Assembly (NCBI GenBank): GCA_038239305.1
Contig: JBBSEW010000012.1
Location: forward strand, 5,071 to 69,070
Origin: JALYUA01 sp038239305
GTDB lineage: Bacteria; Acidobacteriota; Thermoanaerobaculia; UBA5066; Gp7-AA6
Reading direction: 5' to 3'
Length of the DNA: 64,000 nt
Position numbers and translations under genes: made by a program. The notes below the pieces were generated by a model that made no database searches, had not been told where the DNA came from, and was given only the letters and a program-made list of their open reading frames with translations. This document shows positions 1-7,632 of the stretch, one piece after another; within the stretch, counting starts at the first letter, position 1, and each line of letters starts with the position of its first letter.

Positions 1-461
1 GGCGCGCGCGGATTGGCGAAGCTCTGTACTTCGCGTTTCCGACGCCGGAAGCGATCGCCAGAGCCGGTGCCCGGGGTCTGGCGGGCTTTCGTCTCTCGCG
101 CGCCAAGCGCGACACCCTGCTTCGCCTGGCGCGCGGATTCGCGGGCGGCTCTCTGACGGAGGACGCGCTGGGCGGTCTCACCGACGAAGAGGTGATCGCT
201 CGTTTAACGCGTATCCGCGGAGTCGGCCGGTGGACGGCCGAAGTCGCGCTGCTCCGCGGTCTCGGACGCCGCGACGCCTTTCCGGCCGGGGACCTGTCGA
301 TCGTCAAGTACCTGGCGGTCGGTCTGCTCGGACGAACCGTGGCGGCGACGGAACGGGAGATGCGCGAGCACTCCGACCGGTGGAAGCCGTATCGCAGCCT
401 GGCCCTCGTCTACCTGTACGCAGCGCTGGCAGACGCGGAAGCCCGGCGGGAAAAAGCCTGA
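1..461 (+). CDS. HhH-GPD DNA glycosylase (AlkA/3-methyladenine type), 5' end outside window
   Basis: Only the C-terminal part is present: the frame is open from base 3 and ends with TGA at 459-461, about 152 codons. It contains a helix-hairpin-helix motif (IRGVGRWTAEVALLRGL, bases about 210-260) followed by the Pro/Gly-rich turn and an Asp in FPAGDLSIVKY, which matches the catalytic Asp position of the HhH-GPD superfamily. Such enzymes excise alkylated or oxidised bases in base-excision repair. The preceding LSRAKRDTLLRLAR helix also fits AlkA-like proteins. An ATG-like start at 192 is internal and should not be used. AlkA versus other HhH-GPD subfamilies cannot be settled from this fragment. 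Confidence 0.85.
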   Translation, partial: RARIGEALYFAFPTPEAIARAGARGLAGFRLSRAKRDTLLRLARGFAGGSLTEDALGGLTDEEVIARLTRIRGVGRWTAEVALLRGLGRRDAFPAGDLSIVKYLAVGLLGRTVAATEREMREHSDRWKPYRSLALVYLYAALADAEARREKA

Positions 462-491
462 AACCGGGAGCGGAGAGCCGAGAGCCCCCGG

Positions 492-512
492 CCCTCTCAC
501 GCCGGGAGAGGG
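492..512. repeat. 21-bp palindrome, variant copy
   Basis: Imperfect version of the 21-bp inverted repeat found perfectly at 3513, 5177 and 52215: left arm CCCTCTCACG, right arm CCGGGAGAGGG. It lies in the short spacer between the glycosylase and the DUF72 gene and could fold into a hairpin in RNA. Confidence 0.6.
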
Positions 513-566
513 CGAAGGGACGACGAAACGGATCGCTCCTAACGCACACCTGATAACTTCCTCTCC

Positions 567-1259
567 ATGGTCATTCGGATCGGCACGAGCGGTTTCAGCT
601 ACAAGGAATGGAAGGGGAGGTTCTACCCGGAAGACATCGCCGCGCCGGAGATGCTCCGCTTCTACGCCGGGAAGTTCTCGACCGTCGAGATCAACAACAC
701 CTTCTACCGGATGCCCACCGCGTCGGTCCTGTCGGGCTGGGCAGAGCAGGTGCCGGACGGTTTCACATTCGCGCTCAAGGCCTCGCAGCGGATCACGCAT
801 CGCTCGCGCTTGAAGGACGCCGGCGATTCCGTCGAGTTCTTCTTTCGCATCGCGGCGACGCTCGGCGACCGGCTCGGCCCCATCCTCTTCCAGCTCCCCC
901 CCAATTTCAAAAAAGACCTTCCGCGGCTCGTGGATTTCCTGGCGCTTCTTCCGGCCGGCTCGCGTTGTGCTTTCGAGTTCCGGCACGTCTCCTGGTTCGA
1001 CGACGAGGTGTACGCGGCCCTCCGCGACGCGCACGCGGCCCTCTGCATCGCGGAGGACGAGGATCTCGCGACTCCGCTCGTGGCCACAACCGGTTGGGGG
1101 TACATGCGGCTAAGACGCCAGGACTATGGGCCCGAGTCGCTTTCGGCATGGCACGGCCGGATCGTCGCGCAGCCCTGGTCGGAGACGTTCGTCTACTTCA
1201 AACACGAGGACGAAGCGCGAGGGCCTCTGTTCGCGGAGGGGCTCGCAAAGTTTCTCTGA
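567..1259 (+). CDS. DUF72 (YecE-like) protein
   Basis: A 230-residue protein that opens with IRIGTSGFSYKEWKGRFYPE and has FSTVEINNTFYRMPT at about residue 35, both hallmarks of the DUF72/YecE family (TIM-barrel fold, about 230-290 residues). Biochemical function of the family is not established. The ATG at 567 places the first beta strand at the very N-terminus as in relatives, so the start is probably right. A second, more divergent DUF72 protein is encoded at 33295-34347. It is followed 36 bases later by ku, in the same direction, so the two may be co-transcribed. Confidence 0.9.
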   Translation: MVIRIGTSGFSYKEWKGRFYPEDIAAPEMLRFYAGKFSTVEINNTFYRMPTASVLSGWAEQVPDGFTFALKASQRITHRSRLKDAGDSVEFFFRIAATLGDRLGPILFQLPPNFKKDLPRLVDFLALLPAGSRCAFEFRHVSWFDDEVYAALRDAHAALCIAEDEDLATPLVATTGWGYMRLRRQDYGPESLSAWHGRIVAQPWSETFVYFKHEDEARGPLFAEGLAKFL

Positions 1260-1295
1260 GCGCGAACCCCTGTCCCTGCTACACTTACGGGCATC

Positions 1296-2228
1296 ATGAG
1301 TGCAAGAGCGATCGGCAACGCCAACATTTCATTCGGCCTCGTCGCGATTCCCGTCAAGCTCTATTCGGCGGCAAACTCCGCTTCCGGCATCTCTTTCAAC
1401 CTCCTTCACGCCAAGTGCGGCTCGCGCTTGAAGCAGCAGTACATCTGCCCGAAGGAGGACAACGTCGTCGTCTCGCGCGACGAAATGACGAAGGGGTACG
1501 AGTTCTCCAAGGATCAGTACGTGCTCTTCTCTCCCGAGGAGCTCAAGGCGATCGAGGAAGAGTCCACGCAGACGGTGGACGTGACGGAGTTCGTGCCGAT
1601 CGCCGCGATCGATCCCGTGTACTTCGACAAGGCGTATTACCTCGGGCCGGAGAAGGGCGGGGCGAAGGCGTACTGGCTCCTGGCGAAAGCCCTTCAGGAG
1701 ACGGGACGGGTCGCGCTCGCGAAGTACGCCGCGCGCGGCAAGCAATACCTCGTGATGCTGCGTCCCGTCGACGGCGGCATCGTCATGCAGCAGCTCCTTT
1801 ATGCGGATGAAGTCCGTCCGATCTCGGAGATCGAGCTCGGCCAGGAGGACGTCAAGGACTCCGAGCTGAAGCTCGCGCGGATGATCGTCGACCAGCGCGC
1901 GACGGAGCGTTTCCAGCCCGAGGCGTACGAGGACGAGGTCAAGAAGCGGCTTCAGGAGCAGCTCCAGAAGAAGATCGAAACAGGGCAGGAGATCACGTCC
2001 TCCCCGAAGCCCAAGACCGGAGAGGTCATCGACCTGATGGAGGCGCTGCGCCGCAGCCTCGAGAATGCACCGGCTCCCCGGCGCAAGGCCGCGGGGGAGG
2101 GCGTCGAGGTGCGCAAGCCGCCCAAGCGCGCGTCCTCGAAGCCCGAAAAAGCGGGGGCTTCCGAGAGGTCCGACAAACCTGTCCGGATCGACCGGGCCGA
2201 AAAGCGGACCGGCACGTCCCGGAAGTAG
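1296..2228 (+). CDS. ku: Non-homologous end joining protein Ku
   Basis: Bacterial Ku, 310 residues. Starts MSARAIGNANISFGLVAIPVKLY, the usual N-terminus of the homodimeric bacterial Ku, and keeps the core DNA-ring domain to about residue 250 (TEFVPIAAIDPVYFDKAYYLGP; RPISEIELGQEDVKDSELKLA). The last 60 residues are a Lys/Arg/Ser-rich tail, a type of extension known in other Ku proteins to aid DNA binding and end threading. Ku binds double-strand ends and recruits LigD; here LigD is present as three separate proteins encoded at 27069-29979, about 25 kb away on the same strand. Confidence 0.97.
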   Translation: MSARAIGNANISFGLVAIPVKLYSAANSASGISFNLLHAKCGSRLKQQYICPKEDNVVVSRDEMTKGYEFSKDQYVLFSPEELKAIEEESTQTVDVTEFVPIAAIDPVYFDKAYYLGPEKGGAKAYWLLAKALQETGRVALAKYAARGKQYLVMLRPVDGGIVMQQLLYADEVRPISEIELGQEDVKDSELKLARMIVDQRATERFQPEAYEDEVKKRLQEQLQKKIETGQEITSSPKPKTGEVIDLMEALRRSLENAPAPRRKAAGEGVEVRKPPKRASSKPEKAGASERSDKPVRIDRAEKRTGTSRK

Positions 2229-2336
2229 TCTGGCGGGATCCGCTCTGACTCTTCGCTTCGAGCCCCGGAACCGCTCTCCGCATCGCCCGCCCGCCCCGGA
2301 ATTCCATTCGTCGGAGCCGGAGGTCCCGCGTCAGCC

Positions 2337-3176
2337 GTGAAGGGTTATGGCACGCGGGAGGTCGCCCAGATCCTGGGCCTCACGCAGGCGCAGGTTCGCT
2401 CCTACGTGCGTTCCGGCTTCCTGGAGCCCGATCGCGTGGCGGGTTCGCGGCTGCGGTTCACCTTTCCGGATCTCGTGTTTCTGCGGACCGCCAAGGGGCT
2501 GCTCGACGCCGGGCTGCCGGCGCGGCGGGTCCGACGCTCCCTGGCGCGGCTGAGGACGCAGCTGCCGCCCGGCCGCCGGCTGACCGGATTGCGCATCGCG
2601 GCTCAGGGTGACGAGGTCGTCGTCAGCGACGGCGAGTCTCTCTGGCATGCCGAGTCGGGGCAGGCGCTGCTCGACTTCGGGGTCGCGGAGCTCGCCCGGC
2701 AGGTGGCGCCACTCGCGCGCCGCGCGTTCCGTGAGGCCAGCCGCGAATCGGAGGAGATGACGGCGGACGACTGGTTTGCGCTCGGCTGCGAGGTCGATAC
2801 GACGGCACCCGACGAGGCGCAGGGAGCGTACCGGCGGGCGATCGAGCTCGCTCCCGGGCACACGGACTCGCACGTCAACCTGGGGCGACTCCTCCACGAG
2901 GCGGGCGACGCCGCGGGAGCGGAAACCCACTACCGCCGGGCCTTGGCGCTCGATCGCCGCAACGCCACGGCCGCTTTCAACCTTGCGGTGGCTCTCGAGG
3001 ATCTTGGACGGGGGCGCGAAGCTCTCGAGGCCTACGGGACCGCCGTCGAGCTCGATCCCGCGAGCGCCGACGCACACTACAACGCCGCGCACCTGTGCGT
3101 GCGCCTCGGGGAAACGGCAGCCGCGCTGCGTCACCTGCAGCAGTATCGCAAGATAACGTCGCCTGCGCCGCGATGA
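2337..3176 (+). CDS. MerR-type HTH regulator with C-terminal TPR repeats
   Basis: A 279-residue protein starting at GTG 2337; GGAGG lies about 13 bases upstream, a loose spacing. Residues 1-70 form a MerR-like winged helix (YGTREVAQILGLTQAQVRSY, then a wing with a DPxR-like turn, then a LLDAGLPARRVRRSL helix). Residues about 150-270 hold three TPR units (for example GAYRRAIELAPGHTDSHVNL, HYRRALALDRRNATAAFNLA, AYGTAVELDPASADAHYNAA). No cysteine-based metal site or dimerisation coiled coil typical of classical MerR is seen, so the TPR part may serve for protein contacts. The target genes are unknown. Confidence 0.8.
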   Translation: MKGYGTREVAQILGLTQAQVRSYVRSGFLEPDRVAGSRLRFTFPDLVFLRTAKGLLDAGLPARRVRRSLARLRTQLPPGRRLTGLRIAAQGDEVVVSDGESLWHAESGQALLDFGVAELARQVAPLARRAFREASRESEEMTADDWFALGCEVDTTAPDEAQGAYRRAIELAPGHTDSHVNLGRLLHEAGDAAGAETHYRRALALDRRNATAAFNLAVALEDLGRGREALEAYGTAVELDPASADAHYNAAHLCVRLGETAAALRHLQQYRKITSPAPR

Positions 3177-3232
3177 CACTCCGTTCGCCACGATCCTTGC
3201 GGCACGCGGAGTCTCTGACCAGGCGGCAGTCG

Positions 3233-3335
3233 CTCGGCTCGGCCGGAGCCTCGACCGAGCGGAGCGTGGCTGGCTCCGGCTCCCGCAACGGGAGGCTCCT
3301 CCTTCCCTCCGGTCAGGAGACTCCTCCCGCTGCGA
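3233..3335. repeat. Dispersed hairpin repeat, copy 1
   Basis: About 103 bases, roughly 90 percent identical by eye to 52064-52170. It begins GCTCGGCTCGGCCGGA, continues through CCTCGACCGAG and GGCTGGCTCCGGCTCCCG, and ends in a long inverted repeat: CGGGAGGCTCCT (3290s) against AGGAGACTCCTCCCG (3315-3329). REP-like; possible transcription attenuator or mobile palindrome. Confidence 0.8.
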
Positions 3336-3512
3336 TCGGTTGGGTTTCGGTCGGGCTCGTAGATGGAGAACAAGGCGATTTGTCCAGAGCCGTCCTTGCC
3401 GCGGCAGAGCAGATCCCTCGTTACGTTCGGGATGACCCTCGAGTGGGAGAGTGCTCCCCGGGCAAGACGGCCGTTTCCGGTTTCCCTGTCCTGGCGAGAG
3501 GTAGCGGATTCC

Positions 3513-3533
3513 CCCTCTCCCGGCGGGAGAGGG
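3513..3533. repeat. 21-bp perfect palindrome, copy 1
   Basis: Arms CCCTCTCCCG and CGGGAGAGGG around a single G. It is followed by GCAGGGGTGAGGGG, and similar G-rich trailers follow the copies at 5177 and 52215. Confidence 0.85.
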
Positions 3534-3592
3534 CAGGGGTGAGGGGCGACCCGCCCCGTTTTCTCGATTCCCGATAGTTCGATAATTCGATT

Positions 3593-3628
3593 GATCGCGA
3601 GATCATGAGATCGCGAGATCGCGAGATT
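3593..3628. repeat. GATCGCGA octamer array, copy 1
   Basis: Four tandem octamers in the order GATCGCGA, GATCATGA, GATCGCGA, GATCGCGA, then GATT. The array at 52326 has the same order of units, including the variant second unit, so the two were copied as a block. Confidence 0.85.
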
Positions 3629-3811
3629 CTGACAAAGGGCCGCGCATTCTCCCTGGTCCCGAGTCCCCGACCACGCGATTCCATCGCTTGATCCTCCGAT
3701 CGCCCGATTCTCCCCTCAGCCATCGCACCGCCTGAAGGACCTCGGCTTTTCCCTTGACCCCGGCCGTCCTCGACCTTACCCTTCGGGGAAACCCTCGGAT
3801 AAGGAGTCACC

Positions 3812-5140
3812 ATGGCGTTGCGCCGCTCGCTTCTCGTTTTCGCGCTCGTGGGTCTCATGCCGTTGCCGGCTGTTGCGCAGGTGTTCAACCTGCGGGACCT
3901 GCTGACGGATTTCTTTCGCAATGGCATCACGCTCGCGGATCCTCCCGCGGGCTCTCCATTTCCCAGCCACGCCCACCACTTCATCGGAGATAGCTCGATC
4001 GGTCCGCTCACGCAGCTCAACAACCAGCTGGCGATTCAGCTCTCGACCTTCCCGCTGGCTTCGTCCGCGGGCGGCTTCACCTATCAGTACGATCCCACTC
4101 TCGGCACGTTTACCCGTGCTTCCGACAGCTTCGGTCCCATCTACACCGAGCGCGCGGAGACAAACGGTAAGGGCAAGTTCAACGTCGGCCTCAACTTCAG
4201 TCATTTCACGTTCGACAAGATCGACGACCTGAGCCTGCGCGACGGGGACGTCCAGATCGTTTTCCGGCACCAGGACATTCCGCCCGCGGGCTGCTGCCTG
4301 ACTCCGTTCTATGAAGGGGACGTCATCACGACACAGACCTTCCTGAAGATTCAGACCGACATTACGGCTCTGACGTTCAGCTACGGGGTCGCCGATAATC
4401 TCGACATCGGCGCCGCGATCCCGATCGTGCGCGTCCAGATCCAGGCGCAGACGAACGCCACGATCGACCGCCTCGCCACGGGGGCCAATCCCGGCACCGC
4501 GGGGATTCACGTATTCACGAACGGCGCGACCAGCGAGACGTTCTCGCAGTCTGGAAGCGCGTCCGGAGTCGGCGACATCGTGCTGCGCGCGAAGTACCGC
4601 ATCCCGTTCGCGGGACCCGCGGGGGCGGCGGTGGGAGTGGAAGGCCGGCTTCCGACGGGAGAAGAGCGCGACCTGCTCGGAACGGGAACGACTCAGGTCA
4701 AGGGGTACGTCGTGGGCTCGGTGCATTTCGGGACGTTCTCGCCGCATTTCAATGCGGGGTACACCTGGTCGAGCAAAAAGGACGTCATCCCCGACGAGAT
4801 CAACTATGCGGCCGGGTTCGACTGGGCGCTCAATCCGCGCCTGACCTTCGTGATGGATGCGCTCGGCAGGACGTTTCGCAACGGAGTCGTTCTGCGCGAG
4901 CAGGACACCATCTTTCAATACAACACGAACCCCGCTTCGACGCCGGTGCAGCTCCAGCAGACCACGCTCAAGCAGCTGGTCGCGACCGAGGAGGACTCGA
5001 CGAGCTTCTCGGGCTCGGTCGGATTCCGGATCAACCCGGTCGGTAACCTCCTGATCACGATCAACGGCCTGTTCTCGTTGAACAGCCGCGGCCTGCAGGA
5101 CAAGTTCGCGCCGCTGGTGGCGGTGGATTACAGCTTCTAA
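3812..5140 (+). CDS. Exported beta-barrel-like protein (MetA-pathway/transporter-like)
   Basis: A 442-residue protein with a signal peptide (residues 1-22, MALRRSLLVFALVGLMPLPA, cleavage near AVAQ). The rest is rich in alternating strands (KFNVGLNFSHFTFDKIDDLS; FSPHFNAGYTWSSKKD; LTFVMDALGRTFRNG) and ends in DYSF, an aromatic C-terminus as in outer-membrane barrels. This pattern fits the family annotated as putative MetA-pathway of phenol degradation / transporter, whose substrate is not known. ATG 3812 has a strong ribosome site (AAGGAG, 8 bases upstream). It stands alone between two repeat-rich spacers, so it is probably monocistronic. Confidence 0.75.
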   Translation: MALRRSLLVFALVGLMPLPAVAQVFNLRDLLTDFFRNGITLADPPAGSPFPSHAHHFIGDSSIGPLTQLNNQLAIQLSTFPLASSAGGFTYQYDPTLGTFTRASDSFGPIYTERAETNGKGKFNVGLNFSHFTFDKIDDLSLRDGDVQIVFRHQDIPPAGCCLTPFYEGDVITTQTFLKIQTDITALTFSYGVADNLDIGAAIPIVRVQIQAQTNATIDRLATGANPGTAGIHVFTNGATSETFSQSGSASGVGDIVLRAKYRIPFAGPAGAAVGVEGRLPTGEERDLLGTGTTQVKGYVVGSVHFGTFSPHFNAGYTWSSKKDVIPDEINYAAGFDWALNPRLTFVMDALGRTFRNGVVLREQDTIFQYNTNPASTPVQLQQTTLKQLVATEEDSTSFSGSVGFRINPVGNLLITINGLFSLNSRGLQDKFAPLVAVDYSF

Positions 5141-5176
5141 CAGGCGGCTCAAGACGGAGGGCAACCAGCGCCTTCC

Positions 5177-5197
5177 CCCTCTCCCGGCGGGAGAGGG
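5177..5197. repeat. 21-bp perfect palindrome, copy 2
   Basis: Identical to the palindrome at 3513 (arms CCCTCTCCCG and CGGGAGAGGG). It lies 36 bases after the stop of the barrel-like gene, where a terminator would be expected, but no U-tract follows. Confidence 0.85.
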
Positions 5198-5236
5198 CCG
5201 GGGGTGGGGGGCGCTGCCCACCCTTCCGGCGGCGCG

Positions 5237-5262
5237 GGAAACGGTAACGGTAACGGTAACGA
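5237..5262. repeat. AACGGT hexamer tandem repeat
   Basis: Three to four units of AACGGT (GGGAAACGGTAACGGTAACG and on) in the spacer between the convergent barrel-like and kinase genes. Confidence 0.7.
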
Positions 5263-5341
5263 GGGAGCTTCTCCGATCACCCGATCCTTTGCTTGATCTC
5301 TTCATCAACCGATCACCCGATTCTCTCTGGATAGTTCGATC

Positions 5342-5385
5342 GATCGCGAGATCGCGAGATCACGAGATCGGGAGATCGCGAGATC
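5342..5385. repeat. GATCGCGA octamer array, copy 2
   Basis: Five tandem octamers: GATCGCGA twice, GATCACGA, GATCGGGA, GATCGCGA, then GATC. It is longer and more diverged than the arrays at 3593 and 52326. It lies 31 bases from the 3' end of the convergent kinase gene. Confidence 0.85.
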
Positions 5386-5415
5386 CTGCGGGGAACGCGC
5401 CATGTCGTTGTCCGC

Positions 5416-7545
5416 CTAGGTTCTCCCCGCAATCACCCAGCCGTCTCCCCGTTTTTCGAGCTTCAGCGTGACCTCGCGCGAATCACGCTGGCCTTCGCCG
5501 GCCTGGGGCACGGCCTCGAGTCGCTGGAAGGCGCGCACGGTCGCCTGATTGCCTCTCACGTCGATCTGCCGGACCTCGAGCTCCAGGTGCTGAGACCTGA
5601 GGCCGCGCCAGGCCCGGTCGAGATTTTGCCGCTGCCGGGATACCAGAGCGGGAAAGACCCGCGCGTAGAGCTCCACGTCGAGCGTGTTATGGGCCCGTTC
5701 ATAAGCGCGGAGAACCTCTCGGATCTTCTCCTGATCGGCGGCGGCCCCTCTCACCTCGCCGGGCGACCCCACAACGGGCTCCGCGGAGAGAGTGGTCGGC
5801 CGCACGACGGCCACCTGCACCGGAGGAGGCGCCGTCGGGGCCGGAGCCGGAGGAACAGTGGCGGACGGAGCGGTGGCGATGATCCGTGCCGCGGACGTCG
5901 GAGGCGGGAGCGGGAACGCCCCCGCTCTCCGCGTCGGGACGGCATTCCTCGCGATCCTGTCTTCCGCGCCCGCCGTTCGCAAACGGGGCGTGGGCCGGAC
6001 GCGGATCTCCGCGGGAGGCGACGGAATGCGGGCGGCGACGACCTCGGACGGAACCGAAGTCGCGGAAACCACTGGCGCGTCGGTGACGACGGGCGGCAGG
6101 ACGCCGCGATTCGCTTCTCCGGAGGTGGGAGAGACGGCCTCGGGCGGCGTCACGAGTCCCGCATTGCGCGCCGCGGGCTCGGCAGAACGGGCGGCCGCGG
6201 CGGCCGGAGAGCGTCCGGCCGATCTCATCACGAGGACGGCCACCGCCGCCGCGCCGATGAGAGCCGCGGCGAGAGCGATTCGGCTCGCGCGCCCCGGCCG
6301 CCGCGTCGGCAGCGAGGTCGTCGCCCGATTCGCGGAGGCAGCCGGAGGCGCGGAAGGAGCCGACGGAGCGGACGCAGAGCCGGAAGAAGCCGAAGAGGCT
6401 GAAGAGGCTGAAGGGGCTGAAGGGGCTGAAGGGAGAGGAGCCGCTCGGGCAGGCTCCCGCGGCGGCGTCAGGGGAGGCGTCGGGGGCAGCGGGGTGGCGA
6501 AGGCCCTTGTCTCGGATTCCGCGTCGGTCTGCGGCGGCCGCGTCGGATGCGGCGTGGAGCTCGCGACGAACCGTTGGTCCAGGCGGTTCTGAGCGCTCGA
6601 TGTAATGCCCGCTCCGGTGACCTGCTGCGTTGCCCGGGCGTTTGAGACGAACTGCACCGTGCTGTCCACGTCGATCGTCCCCGGCACGTCGGCTTTGATG
6701 CGTTCGACTTCACGGAGGAATTCCTCCGCCGTGGCGAAGCGGTCCTCCCGCTTCTTCTCGAGCGATTTCAAGATTGCCGCCCGCATCGCCGGAGGAACGC
6801 GGCCGTCGGGGTCGGTCTCCGAGAACGGCTTCGGCGGCTGAAAGAGATGAGTGCGGATCATTTCCGCGGGCGTTTCGCCGACGAACGGGCGCGCTCCCGT
6901 CATGAGCTCATAGAGCACGAGCCCGAGGCAGTAAAGGTCGCTGCGCCCGTCAATCTTTTCACCGGGAGGCAGCGCGCCGTACTGCTCCGGAGACGCGTAC
7001 TTGAGCTTGCCGAGGAACACACCGGTCGACGTCATGTCGCTCGGCCGGTCGAGGTCTTTCGCGATCCCGAGGTCGATCAGCTTGACGAGCGGTCCGCCCT
7101 CTTCATCGGAGGTTAGCATGAGGTTGTCGGGAGCGATGTCCCGGTGGACGACGTTGCGGCGATGCAGGTAACCGAGCGCGAGCAGCGCCTGACGCGCGAT
7201 CTCGACCGCCATTCCCACGCTGACCGGAGTCTCCGACTTCGTCAGCTGGGCGAGCGTCACGCCATCGATGAATTCCATGACGAGATAGGCCGTTCCGTCT
7301 TCGTCGAGCGAGAAGTCGTGGATCGTGCATATGTTGGGATGCTTCAGCCGCGTCGCCGTTTTGGCTTCCTCGAGAAACCGCTTGCGCAGCTCCTTGTCCG
7401 CCAGGACCTGCGGCTTCATCACCTTGACGACCCGGATCTCATCGAGGAGGCGGTGGCGCACCTTGTAGATGGCGCCCATCCCGCCCTCGCTGATCTTGCC
7501 GAGGATCTCGTACTTACCTTCGATGAAGGTCGACCGGTGCTCCAA
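5416..7545 (-). CDS. Transmembrane Ser/Thr protein kinase with C-terminal NTF2-like domain
   Basis: A 709-residue Hanks-type kinase. Kinase domain residues about 12-285: glycine loop ISEGGMGAIYKV (18-29), invariant Lys41 (VVKVM), catalytic loop HRDIAPDN (134-141), DLG in place of DFG (158-160), and ASPEQYG. The usual Lys two residues after the catalytic Asp is Ala here. Residues about 300-420 are a Pro/Ser/Ala linker built from TCSGCTTC-like repeats, followed by one membrane helix (RIALAAALIGAAAVAVLVM). The outer part ends in a module at about 600-709 (EKIREVLRAYERAHNTLDVELYARVF... WVIAGRT) resembling SnoaL/NTF2-like folds, a possible sensor. The gene converges on the barrel-like gene. The ATG at 7545 is preceded by AAGGAG. 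Confidence 0.92.
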   Translation of the reverse strand: MEHRSTFIEGKYEILGKISEGGMGAIYKVRHRLLDEIRVVKVMKPQVLADKELRKRFLEEAKTATRLKHPNICTIHDFSLDEDGTAYLVMEFIDGVTLAQLTKSETPVSVGMAVEIARQALLALGYLHRRNVVHRDIAPDNLMLTSDEEGGPLVKLIDLGIAKDLDRPSDMTSTGVFLGKLKYASPEQYGALPPGEKIDGRSDLYCLGLVLYELMTGARPFVGETPAEMIRTHLFQPPKPFSETDPDGRVPPAMRAAILKSLEKKREDRFATAEEFLREVERIKADVPGTIDVDSTVQFVSNARATQQVTGAGITSSAQNRLDQRFVASSTPHPTRPPQTDAESETRAFATPLPPTPPLTPPREPARAAPLPSAPSAPSASSASSASSGSASAPSAPSAPPAASANRATTSLPTRRPGRASRIALAAALIGAAAVAVLVMRSAGRSPAAAAARSAEPAARNAGLVTPPEAVSPTSGEANRGVLPPVVTDAPVVSATSVPSEVVAARIPSPPAEIRVRPTPRLRTAGAEDRIARNAVPTRRAGAFPLPPPTSAARIIATAPSATVPPAPAPTAPPPVQVAVVRPTTLSAEPVVGSPGEVRGAAADQEKIREVLRAYERAHNTLDVELYARVFPALVSRQRQNLDRAWRGLRSQHLELEVRQIDVRGNQATVRAFQRLEAVPQAGEGQRDSREVTLKLEKRGDGWVIAGRT

Positions 7546-7632
7546 ACGGGCTCCTTGCTTCCTGTTCCGATTCTAAACCGGCGGCCCCGATTTCATGGCA
7601 CGGGCGCTGCAAGTCTGGAGCCGGAGCGCGAT

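Larger units (their letters stand above)
3177..3811. other. Repeat-rich intergenic spacer
   Basis: No credible gene. It holds, in order, the composite hairpin unit (3233-3335), the 21-bp palindrome (3513-3533) and the octamer array (3593-3628). Short frames in it on both strands are translations of the repeats. AAGGAG of the next gene's ribosome binding site is at 3800-3805. The same three elements occur in the same order at 52064-52361. Confidence 0.75.

Noticed and set aside
3095..3577. 160-codon frame and its minus-strand partner with N-terminus MREPEPATLRSVEA
   Set aside because: They translate the hairpin repeat. A similar MREPEPASVRSVEA start occurs at 52124 on the minus strand only because the repeat is copied there.
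3593..3628. CRISPR-like array
   Set aside because: The units are 8 bases long with no spacers, and no cas genes are present.
5177..5197. Intrinsic terminator after the barrel-like gene
   Set aside because: The stem is strong but no T-run follows, and the same palindrome occurs away from gene ends.
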